The notes below the pieces were generated by a model, which was not told where the DNA came from, made no database searches, and saw only the letters and a program-made list of their open reading frames with translations. Below, one piece after another: positions 7,432-16,977 of a stretch of 39,781 nucleotides of DNA. Each line of letters begins with the position of its first letter. The first letter of the stretch is position 1. Source of the stretch: a virus. Location of the stretch: IMG/VR virus record IMGVR_UViG_3300025120_000166, positions 1 through 39,781 of that record. One strand, given 5' to 3'. Position numbers and translations under genes: made by a program.

Positions 7432-10179
7432 ATGATGAGATTTACAGATTATGTAGTTAGCAATAGTATCACCAATAATTTATCTGATGATAAATATGAT
7501 GTTGGTAGCCCCTTCAATTTTATCGAATATTTAAATTATATTAAACTTATTGATACAAATGATTTTGAAAATTTTAAACTGTATAAAAAATATTTAAATA
7601 AGTGGCAAGAAACTAATTTTGAAAACAATAAAGATAATTCTATTAATATAAAAACAATTTATTTAAATTTTTTCAATGATTTAACTTTAAAATATTCAAC
7701 TGAAGAACAAAGAAGATTTTTTAATACTGTAGATTTTTATGATGACGGTTCATTATCAAAAATTATTCCTTTCTACAGGTCTAAAATAGTTGAAATTTTA
7801 AATTACTATAGAGAAAAAAGAAATACATTTCAAAGAGAATTAAGAGAAAAACAAGGTAAAGGAAGTAATTTTAGTGTTAAAGATCAAATAAAAAATAATA
7901 TTGCTAATTTTTTTATTAGTCCTGATTATACTGGTAATATAGTTTCTTTGTCTTCTTTAAGGATAGATGTCGAATTAGGTTATGATACCTTTAATGATTA
8001 TTTTGATATAAATCCTGAAACTGTAGACTCAAATGAAACTTATATTACCAATGATATAAATGTAAATGCTTTCTTAGATTTAGATAGGGCTTTAGTACAA
8101 GTTTTAAATAATAATAAAATTTCTCTTTCTGAATTAAACCCTTATAAATTAGTTGTCGAGTTCAATGAAGTTAATACAAGTCTATTACGTAGTGATGATT
8201 TTATCGATTATAAAATTACAAATAATACTGATACATATAGAGTTCTATTTGAAGCTGAATTATCAGAGCATTTAGTAGGTACAGATTATTATTATTTGAG
8301 CACTACAAATACAGGTTTTGTATCGGGTAAATTATTTGAAGCCAAAAATAAAGCAAAAAATTTATTTAATATCAATTTTCCATCTGTTTTAGCCAAAGAA
8401 AAGGTTCCTTTAGAATTTGAAAGAAGCGTAGGTTTATTTTTTAATCCAACTAAATTTTCAATTTTAAAAGTTGATGGGGAATTTATAAAGAAAATTAAAC
8501 CTCAATTGATTGAAAATTATGTTTACATATTTCCTGACCCAAGTGTATACGGTGACGTGGTTAATTTAAGTAATACAAAGAGAAAAAATCCTTATAATTT
8601 TTACTTTGATCAAAATAGTTATAAAAATATTTCATCATCTTCATCAAGAAATACAGTAAAATCAGATGAAAGAAGTCATTATTTCCATTCATACCAATCG
8701 GTCGAAAATAGAAGAATCAATATTACCAATAAAGGTGTATTTTCAGATTCAATAACTGATTTAATGAATTATGGTTCAGTTAATAAAATTGAAACCGACA
8801 TATATGGTAATGAATATTTTCAACTAATACCAGATAAAGGTGTAATAAGAAATACATCCGATATTGATATCGTACAAGATTCAGTTTTTGATTCAGGCAA
8901 TACAATTGATATAACTGAAAATCGATACGGGGTCGTTGAACCTTTAAAAGGGTTTTATAATAAACTTAATTGTACTAAGCAAGTTTATATTAAAGATGCT
9001 GTTACAAAATCATTAGTACCGTTGGCTAATTCAAATTTTAATCAGATTTATAATAAGTTTGCTTTTAATAATACTTTATATAGTGAAATAACAGGTAACA
9101 GTATATTAGATATTAATGTGTATGAAGATACATATAGTATAGATCTAAGTTCTTTTTCAATTATAGATTCATTTAAATATGACGGTAATTATATAGAACA
9201 GGTAAGTTCACCATTAATAATTGAAAAAGATAATTCTCATCCTAATTTATCTTATATTACCAAAGACTGCTTTAATAATGGTTCAGTATATAAATTTAAT
9301 ATCAGCTTATCTGGGGTTAGTACATCAAATATTTTTACTTATCAATTATATAAATTTGATACAAATAAGAAAATACTAGAGGAAATTTGCACACTAAATA
9401 CTGAAACGTCAACATTTTTTATAGATAATTTTAATTTTAATTCAAGTACTAATAATAAAACAATAACAAAATTAGTTTATAGTGATTTAAATTATAATAG
9501 CTATGATGACTCATTTATTTTAACCACTACATTTGAAGATGAATTTAAATCATTAGTTTTACACCATTTAAATTATAAAATTATTAACAATAAAATTTCT
9601 ATTATTACTAATGATATATTTACGAATTTTAATAATACTGCAATAACTACAACAAGAAATTATGTTACTAATCAGTCTTTACGATCGAATGTTTATAGCT
9701 TTTTAAGCGGTTCAGGTGACTTAATTTTACCATCCCTTTCATTTCCAATAGAGAATTTTTCTAGGACAGTTACGTTAGCTTATTCAGGTTCAGTTTTTGT
9801 AAACTTTGATACCCGAAATGTTGTTCAAACATTAGACGGTATGAGTTTATATAAAGCAGAAATAGATTATGGAGATAATGCTACTGAAACAGTGTATTCG
9901 AAATTTCAAACCTCTACTGACACTTTAAATTTAACTAATTTTAATCATAATTATTCTTCATTTAATAATACAGTATCATCCACCGGTTCAATAAAATTAT
10001 ATTATGAAAACGGAGGCATTACTACTTTAAATTTAGAAGTTATAAAATTAATTTCTGATCTAGCACCTCTCGAAATAAAAGCTATTAACGGTCAAAAGAC
10101 AAATAATGGTAAATTTGTTTTAAATTTAGTTGATAATACTAATACCTTATACAACTTTATTAGGTCGCGTTCATCCTAA
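7432..10179 (+). CDS. Large virion structural protein with a C-terminal PKD-like domain
   Basis: A 915-aa protein between the gp5-like and gp25 genes, almost certainly part of the baseplate or an appendage. The N-terminal 170 residues are helical and charged (coiled-coil-like stretch near KRNTFQRELREKQG). The middle is Asn/Ser/Tyr-rich beta sequence. Near the end, EIDYGDN (D812-Y-G-D815) followed about 20 residues later by FNHNYSS matches the DFGDG...HxY core of PKD (Ig-like) domains, which often serve adhesion or spacing. No enzyme motif was seen. The start may be either of two adjacent ATGs (7432 or 7435). No T4 homologue is recognised, so the exact role is unknown. Confidence 0.85.
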   Translation: MMRFTDYVVSNSITNNLSDDKYDVGSPFNFIEYLNYIKLIDTNDFENFKLYKKYLNKWQETNFENNKDNSINIKTIYLNFFNDLTLKYSTEEQRRFFNTVDFYDDGSLSKIIPFYRSKIVEILNYYREKRNTFQRELREKQGKGSNFSVKDQIKNNIANFFISPDYTGNIVSLSSLRIDVELGYDTFNDYFDINPETVDSNETYITNDINVNAFLDLDRALVQVLNNNKISLSELNPYKLVVEFNEVNTSLLRSDDFIDYKITNNTDTYRVLFEAELSEHLVGTDYYYLSTTNTGFVSGKLFEAKNKAKNLFNINFPSVLAKEKVPLEFERSVGLFFNPTKFSILKVDGEFIKKIKPQLIENYVYIFPDPSVYGDVVNLSNTKRKNPYNFYFDQNSYKNISSSSSRNTVKSDERSHYFHSYQSVENRRINITNKGVFSDSITDLMNYGSVNKIETDIYGNEYFQLIPDKGVIRNTSDIDIVQDSVFDSGNTIDITENRYGVVEPLKGFYNKLNCTKQVYIKDAVTKSLVPLANSNFNQIYNKFAFNNTLYSEITGNSILDINVYEDTYSIDLSSFSIIDSFKYDGNYIEQVSSPLIIEKDNSHPNLSYITKDCFNNGSVYKFNISLSGVSTSNIFTYQLYKFDTNKKILEEICTLNTETSTFFIDNFNFNSSTNNKTITKLVYSDLNYNSYDDSFILTTTFEDEFKSLVLHHLNYKIINNKISIITNDIFTNFNNTAITTTRNYVTNQSLRSNVYSFLSGSGDLILPSLSFPIENFSRTVTLAYSGSVFVNFDTRNVVQTLDGMSLYKAEIDYGDNATETVYSKFQTSTDTLNLTNFNHNYSSFNNTVSSTGSIKLYYENGGITTLNLEVIKLISDLAPLEIKAINGQKTNNGKFVLNLVDNTNTLYNFIRSRSS

Positions 10180-10187
10180 AATAAATA
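10180..10187 (+). promoter_or_regulatory. Late-promoter-like box (AATAAATA) before gene 25
   Basis: AATAAATA differs from TATAAATA at one base and ends 5 nt before the ATG at 10193. It overlaps the space just after the previous gene's stop. Confidence 0.6.
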
Positions 10188-10192
10188 TTATC

Positions 10193-10669
10193 ATGGCTAT
10201 AAAATTAAATATAATAGAAACGAAAAAAGATATAACCCAAGAAGGTATTATATACAGGGATATAAATCTTGATGTTAAAACTGGTATCGTTAGAGGGGAT
10301 GACGCTAATAGCCCAGCAAATCTAAAAGATTTAAATACGTCAGTAAATTTTGAAGCTATTAAAAATTCTTTAATAAATTTAATTACCACCTTTCCTGGTC
10401 AAAAAATTTTAAATCCAGAATTTGGTATGAACTTTGGAGACTTACTATTTTTACCGGTATCTAAAGCAAGAGCTAGAGTGATAGGGGAGACTATTAGTAA
10501 TACTTTTGTTGGTTTTGAGCCAAGGATTGAAATAACAGAAATTGAGGTAGTATCGGATGTTGAAGCACAAGAGTATGAATTAAACATTACGTTAAATATA
10601 CCTGAGTTTAATAATAATCCTCTAAATATAAAAGGTAGACTAAACAAATCTGGTTTTTATAGTTACTAA
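10193..10669 (+). CDS. 25: Baseplate wedge protein gp25 (GPW/gp25 family)
   Basis: A 158-aa protein. The ATG at 10193 (MAIKLNIIETKK) is chosen over an in-frame one 63 nt upstream that lies inside the preceding gene and would add residues foreign to the family. The diagnostic gp25 segment is INLITTFPGQKILNPEFGMN, with GDLLFLP after it, equivalent to the family's T-x-x-GER-x-x-x-PDFG loop. Length is near T4 gp25 (132 aa). gp25 connects the wedge to the first sheath ring in contractile tails. It is followed immediately by gp6, its usual partner. Confidence 0.93.
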   Translation: MAIKLNIIETKKDITQEGIIYRDINLDVKTGIVRGDDANSPANLKDLNTSVNFEAIKNSLINLITTFPGQKILNPEFGMNFGDLLFLPVSKARARVIGETISNTFVGFEPRIEITEIEVVSDVEAQEYELNITLNIPEFNNNPLNIKGRLNKSGFYSY

Positions 10670-10676
10670 TTAAATA
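10669..10676 (+). promoter_or_regulatory. Late-promoter-like box (ATTAAATA) before gene 6
   Basis: ATTAAATA overlaps the gp25 stop and ends 5 nt before the gp6 ATG at 10682. No Shine-Dalgarno is present. Confidence 0.5.
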
Positions 10677-10681
10677 TATTT

Positions 10682-12505
10682 ATGGCAGAGAAAAATTTAA
10701 CTGATTTTAGTTTATCGAGAGATAGTTATGCTGCTTTTGATGCGAAATCGCTAAAAGAATTAATTCAAACGAGATTAAATGACGGGGGTATTTATACCGA
10801 TCAGTCGTTTGAAGGTAGTAATATGTCGTCTATAGTAGATGTTATAGCATATAGTTACCATTTACTTTTATTTTATTTAAATCAGACTTCTTCAGATGCA
10901 ATGTTTACCGATACCAGCATATATGAAAATATGAATAGGATTGTTAAATTAATTGACTACAAACCTAGAGGTTACCAAACTTCATTACTTGCATTTGATT
11001 TAAAAGCAAGTAGCTTATTACCAATTGATACATATACTATTAAAAGATATAGCTATTTCTTAGCTGGTGGTCTTTATTATTCATTTGTAGATGATAGCAC
11101 GTTTAACAAGACAGTTAAAGGTGATCAATCTTTAGCAAACTTTTCAAGTGAAAATATATTAAGAGAAGGTCAATACTTTGAATACCCTGAAATTATAGCT
11201 TTAGGGGAGAATTTTGAAACCATTCCATTAGCACTTCAAAGTAATGACGATAATGTAACAGTAAACATAGATAGTGGTTCGATTGATATATATGTACAAG
11301 ATAGTAATACTAAGCAAATAATTGAATTTACTGAAACAACTAGTTTATTTTTAGAAAATTCAGATTCCACTGTCTATGAAAAAAGATTAAATGAAAATGG
11401 TTTATACGAATTTAAATTTGGTAATGGTGTCTTTGGTAAAAAATTAAATGAAGGAGATTCAGTTTATATCTATTATATAAAATCTTCGGGAGATGCCGGG
11501 GTTATATCACCTGGTGTACTCGATGGTAATAATTTAAATTTATATATTACACCTCGATTTGATTTAATTAGCCGTAACATTTATAATGCTACATTTAATT
11601 TTATTGATGTACAAGAAATACAATACCTAGCGTTTAATAATACTTTACAATCGACTACACCAGTAGATATAGAAGATGTTGATAGTATAAGAGCTAATGC
11701 ATCTAAAAACTTTCAACTACAAAATAGGGTTATAACTTTAAAAGATTATAATGATTTTTTAGATGCTAATTTCTCTCAAATACTTAAGTCGTTTAGTGTA
11801 TCAAATAATGACGAATATGTTGACCAATATTTAAATTATTTTTTAAATATCGGTTTAAATAGACCTAATGATGATAGTAGAGTACTTTTTAACCAAGTTA
11901 ATTTTAATTCTATAAATCAAGCAAATAACATATACTTATTTTTAGTTTCAAAATTTAATAATGTAGATGCAAATAATAATTTATCCTTTTTATCTACATC
12001 TCAAAAATCTTCCATTATAAATACTTTTAAAGAAAAGCAACAAGCAAATATTAATCTAGTACCTGTCGACCCAGTTTACACAGCTTTTGATCTTGGAGTT
12101 AGATCAGGTGTTAATGAAACTATAACGAAAGATATAGCAGAAGAATCATTTTTAGTTATAAAAAGAAACGTTTTAAGTAACACCAGTACTGAAGCTTTAA
12201 GAGAACGGATTAATAATATATTTATAAATTATTTCGAAAGCTTAAATTTAAATGATTTGGTGAGCCTTAAAGATATAAGCAATCAAATATTCGGTATTGA
12301 AGGGGTTGAAAGCGTAATTACAAGACGTATTATTAACTCCACGACAATAAATGAAGTTGATGGTATAAGTCTTGTTGTTTATAATCCTATTTACCCTGAT
12401 AATGATATTAGAATTATTGGCAGCGATTTAAAGTTACCATTTTTCAAGTACCCATATTTATCAGATAAATCAATACTAGCTAATATAATCATAGAGAATA
12501 CATAG
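10682..12505 (+). CDS. 6: Baseplate wedge protein gp6 (Baseplate J-like)
   Basis: A 607-aa protein (T4 gp6 is 660 aa) that forms the iris ring dimers of the baseplate. The N-terminus has ELIQTRLNDGGIYTDQSFEG and VIAYSYHLLLFYLNQTSSDA, the typical opening of gp6-like wedge proteins. YEFKFGNGVFGKKL near 245 and IRANASKNFQLQNRVITLKD near 330 mark the J-like central core, in which the FGNGxFG and RVITxxDY elements are conserved across contractile systems. The start codon follows a late box and has no Shine-Dalgarno. Its stop is one base before the next gene. Confidence 0.92.
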   Translation: MAEKNLTDFSLSRDSYAAFDAKSLKELIQTRLNDGGIYTDQSFEGSNMSSIVDVIAYSYHLLLFYLNQTSSDAMFTDTSIYENMNRIVKLIDYKPRGYQTSLLAFDLKASSLLPIDTYTIKRYSYFLAGGLYYSFVDDSTFNKTVKGDQSLANFSSENILREGQYFEYPEIIALGENFETIPLALQSNDDNVTVNIDSGSIDIYVQDSNTKQIIEFTETTSLFLENSDSTVYEKRLNENGLYEFKFGNGVFGKKLNEGDSVYIYYIKSSGDAGVISPGVLDGNNLNLYITPRFDLISRNIYNATFNFIDVQEIQYLAFNNTLQSTTPVDIEDVDSIRANASKNFQLQNRVITLKDYNDFLDANFSQILKSFSVSNNDEYVDQYLNYFLNIGLNRPNDDSRVLFNQVNFNSINQANNIYLFLVSKFNNVDANNNLSFLSTSQKSSIINTFKEKQQANINLVPVDPVYTAFDLGVRSGVNETITKDIAEESFLVIKRNVLSNTSTEALRERINNIFINYFESLNLNDLVSLKDISNQIFGIEGVESVITRRIINSTTINEVDGISLVVYNPIYPDNDIRIIGSDLKLPFFKYPYLSDKSILANIIIENT

Positions 12506-12506
12506 A

Positions 12507-13286
12507 ATGTCTTACAGCTTTAATAAAGATTATAGTACATTATCAGGTATCAGCATACCTTTAAATATCTATAATAGTAATAAAAACCAGGTATTAGGAA
12601 CTGTGATACCGACGTCGCAAAGTTCTATATATACCGGTGAATTAGGTGGAGTATATGCAGTACCTGATTTTTTATCTGCAGATTCGACAATTTCTGATAC
12701 AGACTTTTTTATTGATTTCGGAGACGGTACTATAATTGAAAATAATTTATCAGCCTTCCATACTTATATAACTTCTGGTAACTATCCGATTACTTTGGTA
12801 GTAACAAATAGCGCTGGTAGTTTTTTCAGAAGCAATAATAGTTACATAGTTAATATAACTGACCCAGTACCGGATAAAATTTATATAACCAATGATGGTG
12901 ATAAAGTCCCACAACAAAATGCAAGTGAAAGTACTGTTAAATTTTATATAACGAGATTTAATAATATAGTAACATCAAGAGATTTATCAGCAAACAATTA
13001 TAGAATTAAATTAAGTGTTGATGGTAATTCTTCAAAATTGCAACAAGAAGAAGATTATTTGGAAAATGAAAACTTTCAATACCAACAAAGAAGTTTCTTT
13101 TTTACTGCTCCTAATGAAAACTTTAAAGTAATTAGTAATGTTGAAACTACTAGTGATTTTATTTATGGTAGGTTAGATGAATCTGATAACCTGATATTAT
13201 CAACGCTTTCAGCTAGTAATACTATACTTGTTGGTACATCAGGCTTTGGGTCATTTAGATATTTTGAACCTACTTTTGTTACTTAG
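12507..13286 (+). CDS. PKD-domain virion protein
   Basis: A 259-aa protein starting one base after the gp6 stop, so translationally coupled. Residues about 45-120 carry a PKD-type Ig domain: FFIDFGDGTI (D70-F-G-D-G74), AFHTY about 15 residues later, then YPITLVVTNSAG. The rest is unassigned beta-rich sequence. PKD modules in phage tails usually decorate or extend fibres. Together with the second PKD-like domain in the 915-aa gene, it suggests a baseplate-attached adhesive or spacer structure. Its position at the end of the + strand baseplate block supports a structural role. Exact function unknown. Confidence 0.8.
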   Translation: MSYSFNKDYSTLSGISIPLNIYNSNKNQVLGTVIPTSQSSIYTGELGGVYAVPDFLSADSTISDTDFFIDFGDGTIIENNLSAFHTYITSGNYPITLVVTNSAGSFFRSNNSYIVNITDPVPDKIYITNDGDKVPQQNASESTVKFYITRFNNIVTSRDLSANNYRIKLSVDGNSSKLQQEEDYLENENFQYQQRSFFFTAPNENFKVISNVETTSDFIYGRLDESDNLILSTLSASNTILVGTSGFGSFRYFEPTFVT

Positions 13287-13292
13287 TAAAAA

Positions 13293-14093
13293 TTATATTT
13301 TTTTAAGTTTTTCTATTTCTTTACCGAGCCTTTTTACCTCTTCAATTAGTATTGGTATTAAACTAATATAATCTACAGATAGGTAACCTTCATTATTCTC
13401 TCTCACTAAACTGTCATCTAACTTGTATAAATCTTGAGCTATAATACCTTTACCTTTACCGGTTTTTTTGGATCTATCATTCCAATCAAACTCATAACCA
13501 GTTAAATTGCTTACAAAATTTTCCGAGTCTATAGGTGATAAATTATTTTTTAATCTACTATCTGATGTACTGAACGCAATGATATCACCGGTACTATTAA
13601 TAGTACCATTAACTTGTAAACCAGTTGTTGTTAATAAAGCACCGACACCAACAGTACCGTTAACAGATAGAGTACCATCAATTGCAGTATTTTTTAAATT
13701 AGTAGTACCTAAAGTTGAAGTACCTGTTACTGTTAATGTGTTAAGTAAACTTAGAGGCCCGTTAAATGTACCACAACCAGTAAATCTATAATTACCCGCT
13801 GTTAAACCATTAGTAGTGGTGTCTCCACATGTGCTAATACTACCATCAAAAGCTCCTGCACCTTTTACGCATAAATTACCATTTGTAGTTAGGTTACCAC
13901 CAGCAGTTACATTACAACTTACTACTAAAGAACTATCAAATGAAGAATTATTACCAGTTGAGCCTAGTGTTAATGCTGTGCTACAACCAAAACCATCGGT
14001 AATTAAAGTGCCGGTTCCAATTGGACTGCTATTAAAGGTTTTTAATAAACCAGGGTATGTTGTATTGATGTTTTTTCCTTGTAAAGTTGCCAT
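13293..14093 (-). CDS. Tail fibre/appendage protein with C-terminal S74 self-cleaving chaperone
   Basis: A 266-aa protein. Residues 35-170 are low-complexity Gly/Thr/Asn beta repeats with regularly placed cysteines (37, 60, 75, 89, 107), probably a beta-helical trimer. The C-terminal 90 residues are a peptidase S74 intramolecular chaperone: STSDSRLKNN with the S177...K182 dyad, then YEFDWND, KGIIAQD and YLSVDYISLIPILIEEVKRL, ending in a coiled coil. This domain drives trimer folding and cleaves itself off before S177 (family knowledge). The start codon overlaps the upstream stop (TAATG) and is preceded by a strong GGAGG. It shares a TYPxLxK N-terminal motif and the same architecture with its upstream neighbour. 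Confidence 0.88.
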   Translation of the reverse strand: MATLQGKNINTTYPGLLKTFNSSPIGTGTLITDGFGCSTALTLGSTGNNSSFDSSLVVSCNVTAGGNLTTNGNLCVKGAGAFDGSISTCGDTTTNGLTAGNYRFTGCGTFNGPLSLLNTLTVTGTSTLGTTNLKNTAIDGTLSVNGTVGVGALLTTTGLQVNGTINSTGDIIAFSTSDSRLKNNLSPIDSENFVSNLTGYEFDWNDRSKKTGKGKGIIAQDLYKLDDSLVRENNEGYLSVDYISLIPILIEEVKRLGKEIEKLKKI

Positions 14094-14974
14094 TATTTTT
14101 CCTCCAATATTTTAATTCTATTATTTAAACCTTTTACCTCTTCAATTAAAAAAGGTATTAGCTTTATGTAGTCGACAGATAAATACCCGTCTGCTCTTTT
14201 CTTAACTAATGTAGGAGCTACTTTTTCAACTTCTTGAGCTATAACACCGTAATCGTGACCTTCTCTATCTGTTTTATCATTCCAATCAAATTCGTAACCA
14301 TTTATACTATTAATAACATTATTTGAATCAGTAATTTTTATGATGTTATTTTTTAAGTTTCTATCGGATGAATGGAATGCAATAATATCAGCTTTTGATC
14401 GAATATTACCTTGAGCTTCTATAATACCGCAAACGTTTAAAGTGCCACCTGCAACTAGCGCTCCACCGTTAAAGGTTGCACATCCATGTAAAGTGGAAGT
14501 AGTACAAACTTCTAATGTACTACAAAGCAATGCAGCACCAACTAAGGTACTAGTAGTATCGACCTTCAACGACGTTAAACATGAAAGCCCGCATAAATTA
14601 TTGACCCCGCTACCACTATCAGACTTTACGAAAATATTATCATCAATACACGCACCACCATTGCAAACCTCTAAAAGGTTTGCAGCCACTCCGGCTCCAC
14701 CTGTTCTATCACCTTCAATACATGTAGGACCAAAAATCTTAGCTCCGGCTAAGTTTTGACCAATTGCTAATGAAGCTAAATTACCACTACCGTCACTTAA
14801 TCTAGCTAAAGCACTAGGTGAGGCAGTACCTCTATTGTTATTTTTAAAAATAGCATTAAGAGTTCTATTACCTCCTTGGACTGTTGGTATAAATTGGTTG
14901 TCCGCAACCTTTATAAGTGATGGGTAAGTAAATGCTACTATTTCACCCGCTAAACCTGTAATCTCTGTTGCCAT
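14093..14974 (-). CDS. Cysteine-rich tail fibre/appendage protein with S74 chaperone
   Basis: A 293-aa paralogue of the downstream gene. The N-terminus has FTYPSLIKV. Residues 80-185 hold nine cysteines (85, 104, 109, 128, 132, 151, 157, 165, 182) in short beta repeats such as LEVCNGGACID and LEVCTTSTLHGC. The C-terminus is an S74 domain: HSSDRNLKNN with S203...K208 as the catalytic pair, YEFDWND, YGVIAQEVEKVAP and YLSVDYIKLIPFLIEEVKGL plus coiled coil. Both proteins are probably tips of the appendage built from the large genes upstream, or alternative receptor-binding tips. The density of cysteine is unusual for a cytoplasmically assembled virion protein. Confidence 0.88.
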   Translation of the reverse strand: MATEITGLAGEIVAFTYPSLIKVADNQFIPTVQGGNRTLNAIFKNNNRGTASPSALARLSDGSGNLASLAIGQNLAGAKIFGPTCIEGDRTGGAGVAANLLEVCNGGACIDDNIFVKSDSGSGVNNLCGLSCLTSLKVDTTSTLVGAALLCSTLEVCTTSTLHGCATFNGGALVAGGTLNVCGIIEAQGNIRSKADIIAFHSSDRNLKNNIIKITDSNNVINSINGYEFDWNDKTDREGHDYGVIAQEVEKVAPTLVKKRADGYLSVDYIKLIPFLIEEVKGLNNRIKILEEK

Positions 14975-14978
14975 ATTA

Positions 14979-16973
14979 TTATTTATCTAATAGTACTGTC
15001 TTTAAAAGAGGTATTCTTTCTCCAAGTCTTATTGTTTTTACAGATTCAATTACTTTACTTTGATAATTAAAAATATTAGTTATTATTCTGTTTAAAGTAT
15101 TACCATTTAAAGTTTCATTAATACCAGCAAAAAACTGCTTTTGGTCAGTTAAACTTAATATTTTTTTGTCTTCAAAACTTAATTCTAAAAATTCCTTAAA
15201 CCTTAGATAACCATCAGTTTCAACGGTATCAAACTGTGCTAGTAATTGTTTGTTTAAATTTTTACTTAGTAAATTTAAATTAAATAAATGCCTGTAAATC
15301 GTCGAATTTAGTGTTATATTATTAAAATATTCGTTTTTTATAAATATTTCGCTTTTTTTGTAAAAATTAGGTCTTGTTGTATTTAACATTGAAATATAAT
15401 CATTATTTTCATTAAAACTAAATACTCTTTTATTAGACCACAACAATACTTTATCTGTTAAATTATTATCATCCCCAATAATATTTAAACCATTACCAGC
15501 TAACGTAAACTTATCAAAATCAGGTAACTTATCCCATGTTTCTTCATAAGCAGAAAATCTACTAAATATTGTATTCCATAAAGCTAGCGAATCAAATTCT
15601 ATATTAATTGTAAATCGTTCAATATTTTTACTCTGCGTATTGACAAAATATTTATATACGTTTTTAGTGGTCTGTAAATAGTATATATTGCTATCGTTTT
15701 CAGAAAAAACTATTTTACTGGGTTGTTCAAAAAATCCTATTAAAGGTATACTAAATTCGAACGGGTTGCTCGTTAGAGTGTACCTATCAACTTCAACAAA
15801 ATTATTAGCGTTTAACACTAATACTGTATATGTATTAGTTAGTATATATAATAAATCAAAAGTATTATTATACGTCATACTTACAAACTCATTTTCTTCA
15901 AATAATTGAGTATTACCATATTTGATTTTATATACGAACTTATCACTAAACTTTTTAATAGTTTTTTCTATTTGGTCATATATAAAAATATTTTTATTAC
16001 CATATTCAATATATGTATTATCTGTAAAATTGGTTACATCATTACCTTGGGCACCAATTGTTTCTATTAGTTTAAATTTTCTGATTCCCGTTCTATCTTT
16101 ATTAGTTATGGTTTTGGTTTCAGCTTTATAAATTTGATTTCTACCTCTATCATTTATATAAAGAATGCTATTTTGTTTATCAGCTGCTATAGATGTAATA
16201 TCTTTAAAGGTAATTTGATTATCGACACCAATTCCATTTGCACTTAAAACAAAATCAAACATTGTATCTTTATTATCTAATTGATAAGCATATAAAAATG
16301 AACTAGTTGAGACAAATAATGTATATTCATCTACCGCTTTAGTACTTTTTATTGTTACAGTATTAAGTTTTTTAACGTCAACAAATTGATGGTTATACCC
16401 TGATAATGGGACTAAACCAGAATCACTTTGAAAATTAGTACGGCCACCGCTACCACCAGAAATAAACCTAACATCAGAAGATACCCACTGCCATATTGTA
16501 CCTTGGTCTGAGGCAGATAAAACTGCATAAGATTTAAACTCAGTTGGTATCAGCGGGTCATTAATGTTACTAAATCTAAATAAGTCGATAAAATTTTCAT
16601 ACATTAAATTTAATTTAAAATTGATTGAATTTTTATTAATTAACTCATTTGGTTTGAATAATACATCATCCAATGTATATGATGTATCTAATTCTGTAAA
16701 AATCGTTCTATCGAAAAACTTTGTCGAACCAACAATATCGGTATATACCCCCTCGACGACAGTTAATTTATCTTTTTGAAGATTTTTTGTCTTGTAAAAA
16801 CTTTCTCCATCGTAATTATAATAACCGATATATTTGGAACCTAAAAATGTAAAATCATTTCCATTAGTATATCCTATTTTTTTTGATGTAGTAATAGATT
16901 TATACTCATCGCTAGATGTATTGTTTAAATCTTGACCTATATAAAATTTTGTTGCTATATCATTAACTGCCAT
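14979..16973 (-). CDS. Large structural protein with beta-propeller-like repeats
   Basis: A 664-aa protein of unknown family. Residues about 190-440 contain repeated short beta units of NHL/propeller character, for example ITSIAADKQNSILYINDRGR, FVSMTYNNTFDLLYILTN and KIVFSENDSNIYYLQTTK, spaced 40-60 residues apart. The C-terminal 200 residues are helical and charged. The gene lies 4 nt downstream of the 1345-aa gene and upstream of the S74 fibres, in one apparent operon. It is therefore probably part of the adsorption apparatus, perhaps as a receptor-binding propeller. No signal peptide or enzyme motif was seen. Confidence 0.8.
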   Translation of the reverse strand: MAVNDIATKFYIGQDLNNTSSDEYKSITTSKKIGYTNGNDFTFLGSKYIGYYNYDGESFYKTKNLQKDKLTVVEGVYTDIVGSTKFFDRTIFTELDTSYTLDDVLFKPNELINKNSINFKLNLMYENFIDLFRFSNINDPLIPTEFKSYAVLSASDQGTIWQWVSSDVRFISGGSGGRTNFQSDSGLVPLSGYNHQFVDVKKLNTVTIKSTKAVDEYTLFVSTSSFLYAYQLDNKDTMFDFVLSANGIGVDNQITFKDITSIAADKQNSILYINDRGRNQIYKAETKTITNKDRTGIRKFKLIETIGAQGNDVTNFTDNTYIEYGNKNIFIYDQIEKTIKKFSDKFVYKIKYGNTQLFEENEFVSMTYNNTFDLLYILTNTYTVLVLNANNFVEVDRYTLTSNPFEFSIPLIGFFEQPSKIVFSENDSNIYYLQTTKNVYKYFVNTQSKNIERFTINIEFDSLALWNTIFSRFSAYEETWDKLPDFDKFTLAGNGLNIIGDDNNLTDKVLLWSNKRVFSFNENNDYISMLNTTRPNFYKKSEIFIKNEYFNNITLNSTIYRHLFNLNLLSKNLNKQLLAQFDTVETDGYLRFKEFLELSFEDKKILSLTDQKQFFAGINETLNGNTLNRIITNIFNYQSKVIESVKTIRLGERIPLLKTVLLDK
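14980..14987 (-). promoter_or_regulatory. Late-promoter-like box (GATAAATA)
   Basis: GATAAATA on the minus strand overlaps the last codons of the 664-aa gene and ends 5 nt before the ATG at 14974. Confidence 0.5.
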
Positions 16974-16977
16974 ATTT

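Noticed and set aside
10130-10192. Upstream ATG extending gp25 by 21 residues
   Set aside because: The extension lies in the previous gene and is not gp25-like. The ATG at 10193 follows a late box.
13816-14115. Proline-rich + strand frames opposite both S74 fibre genes
   Set aside because: They are mirror images of Gly/Thr repeats in the real genes, with no start signals.
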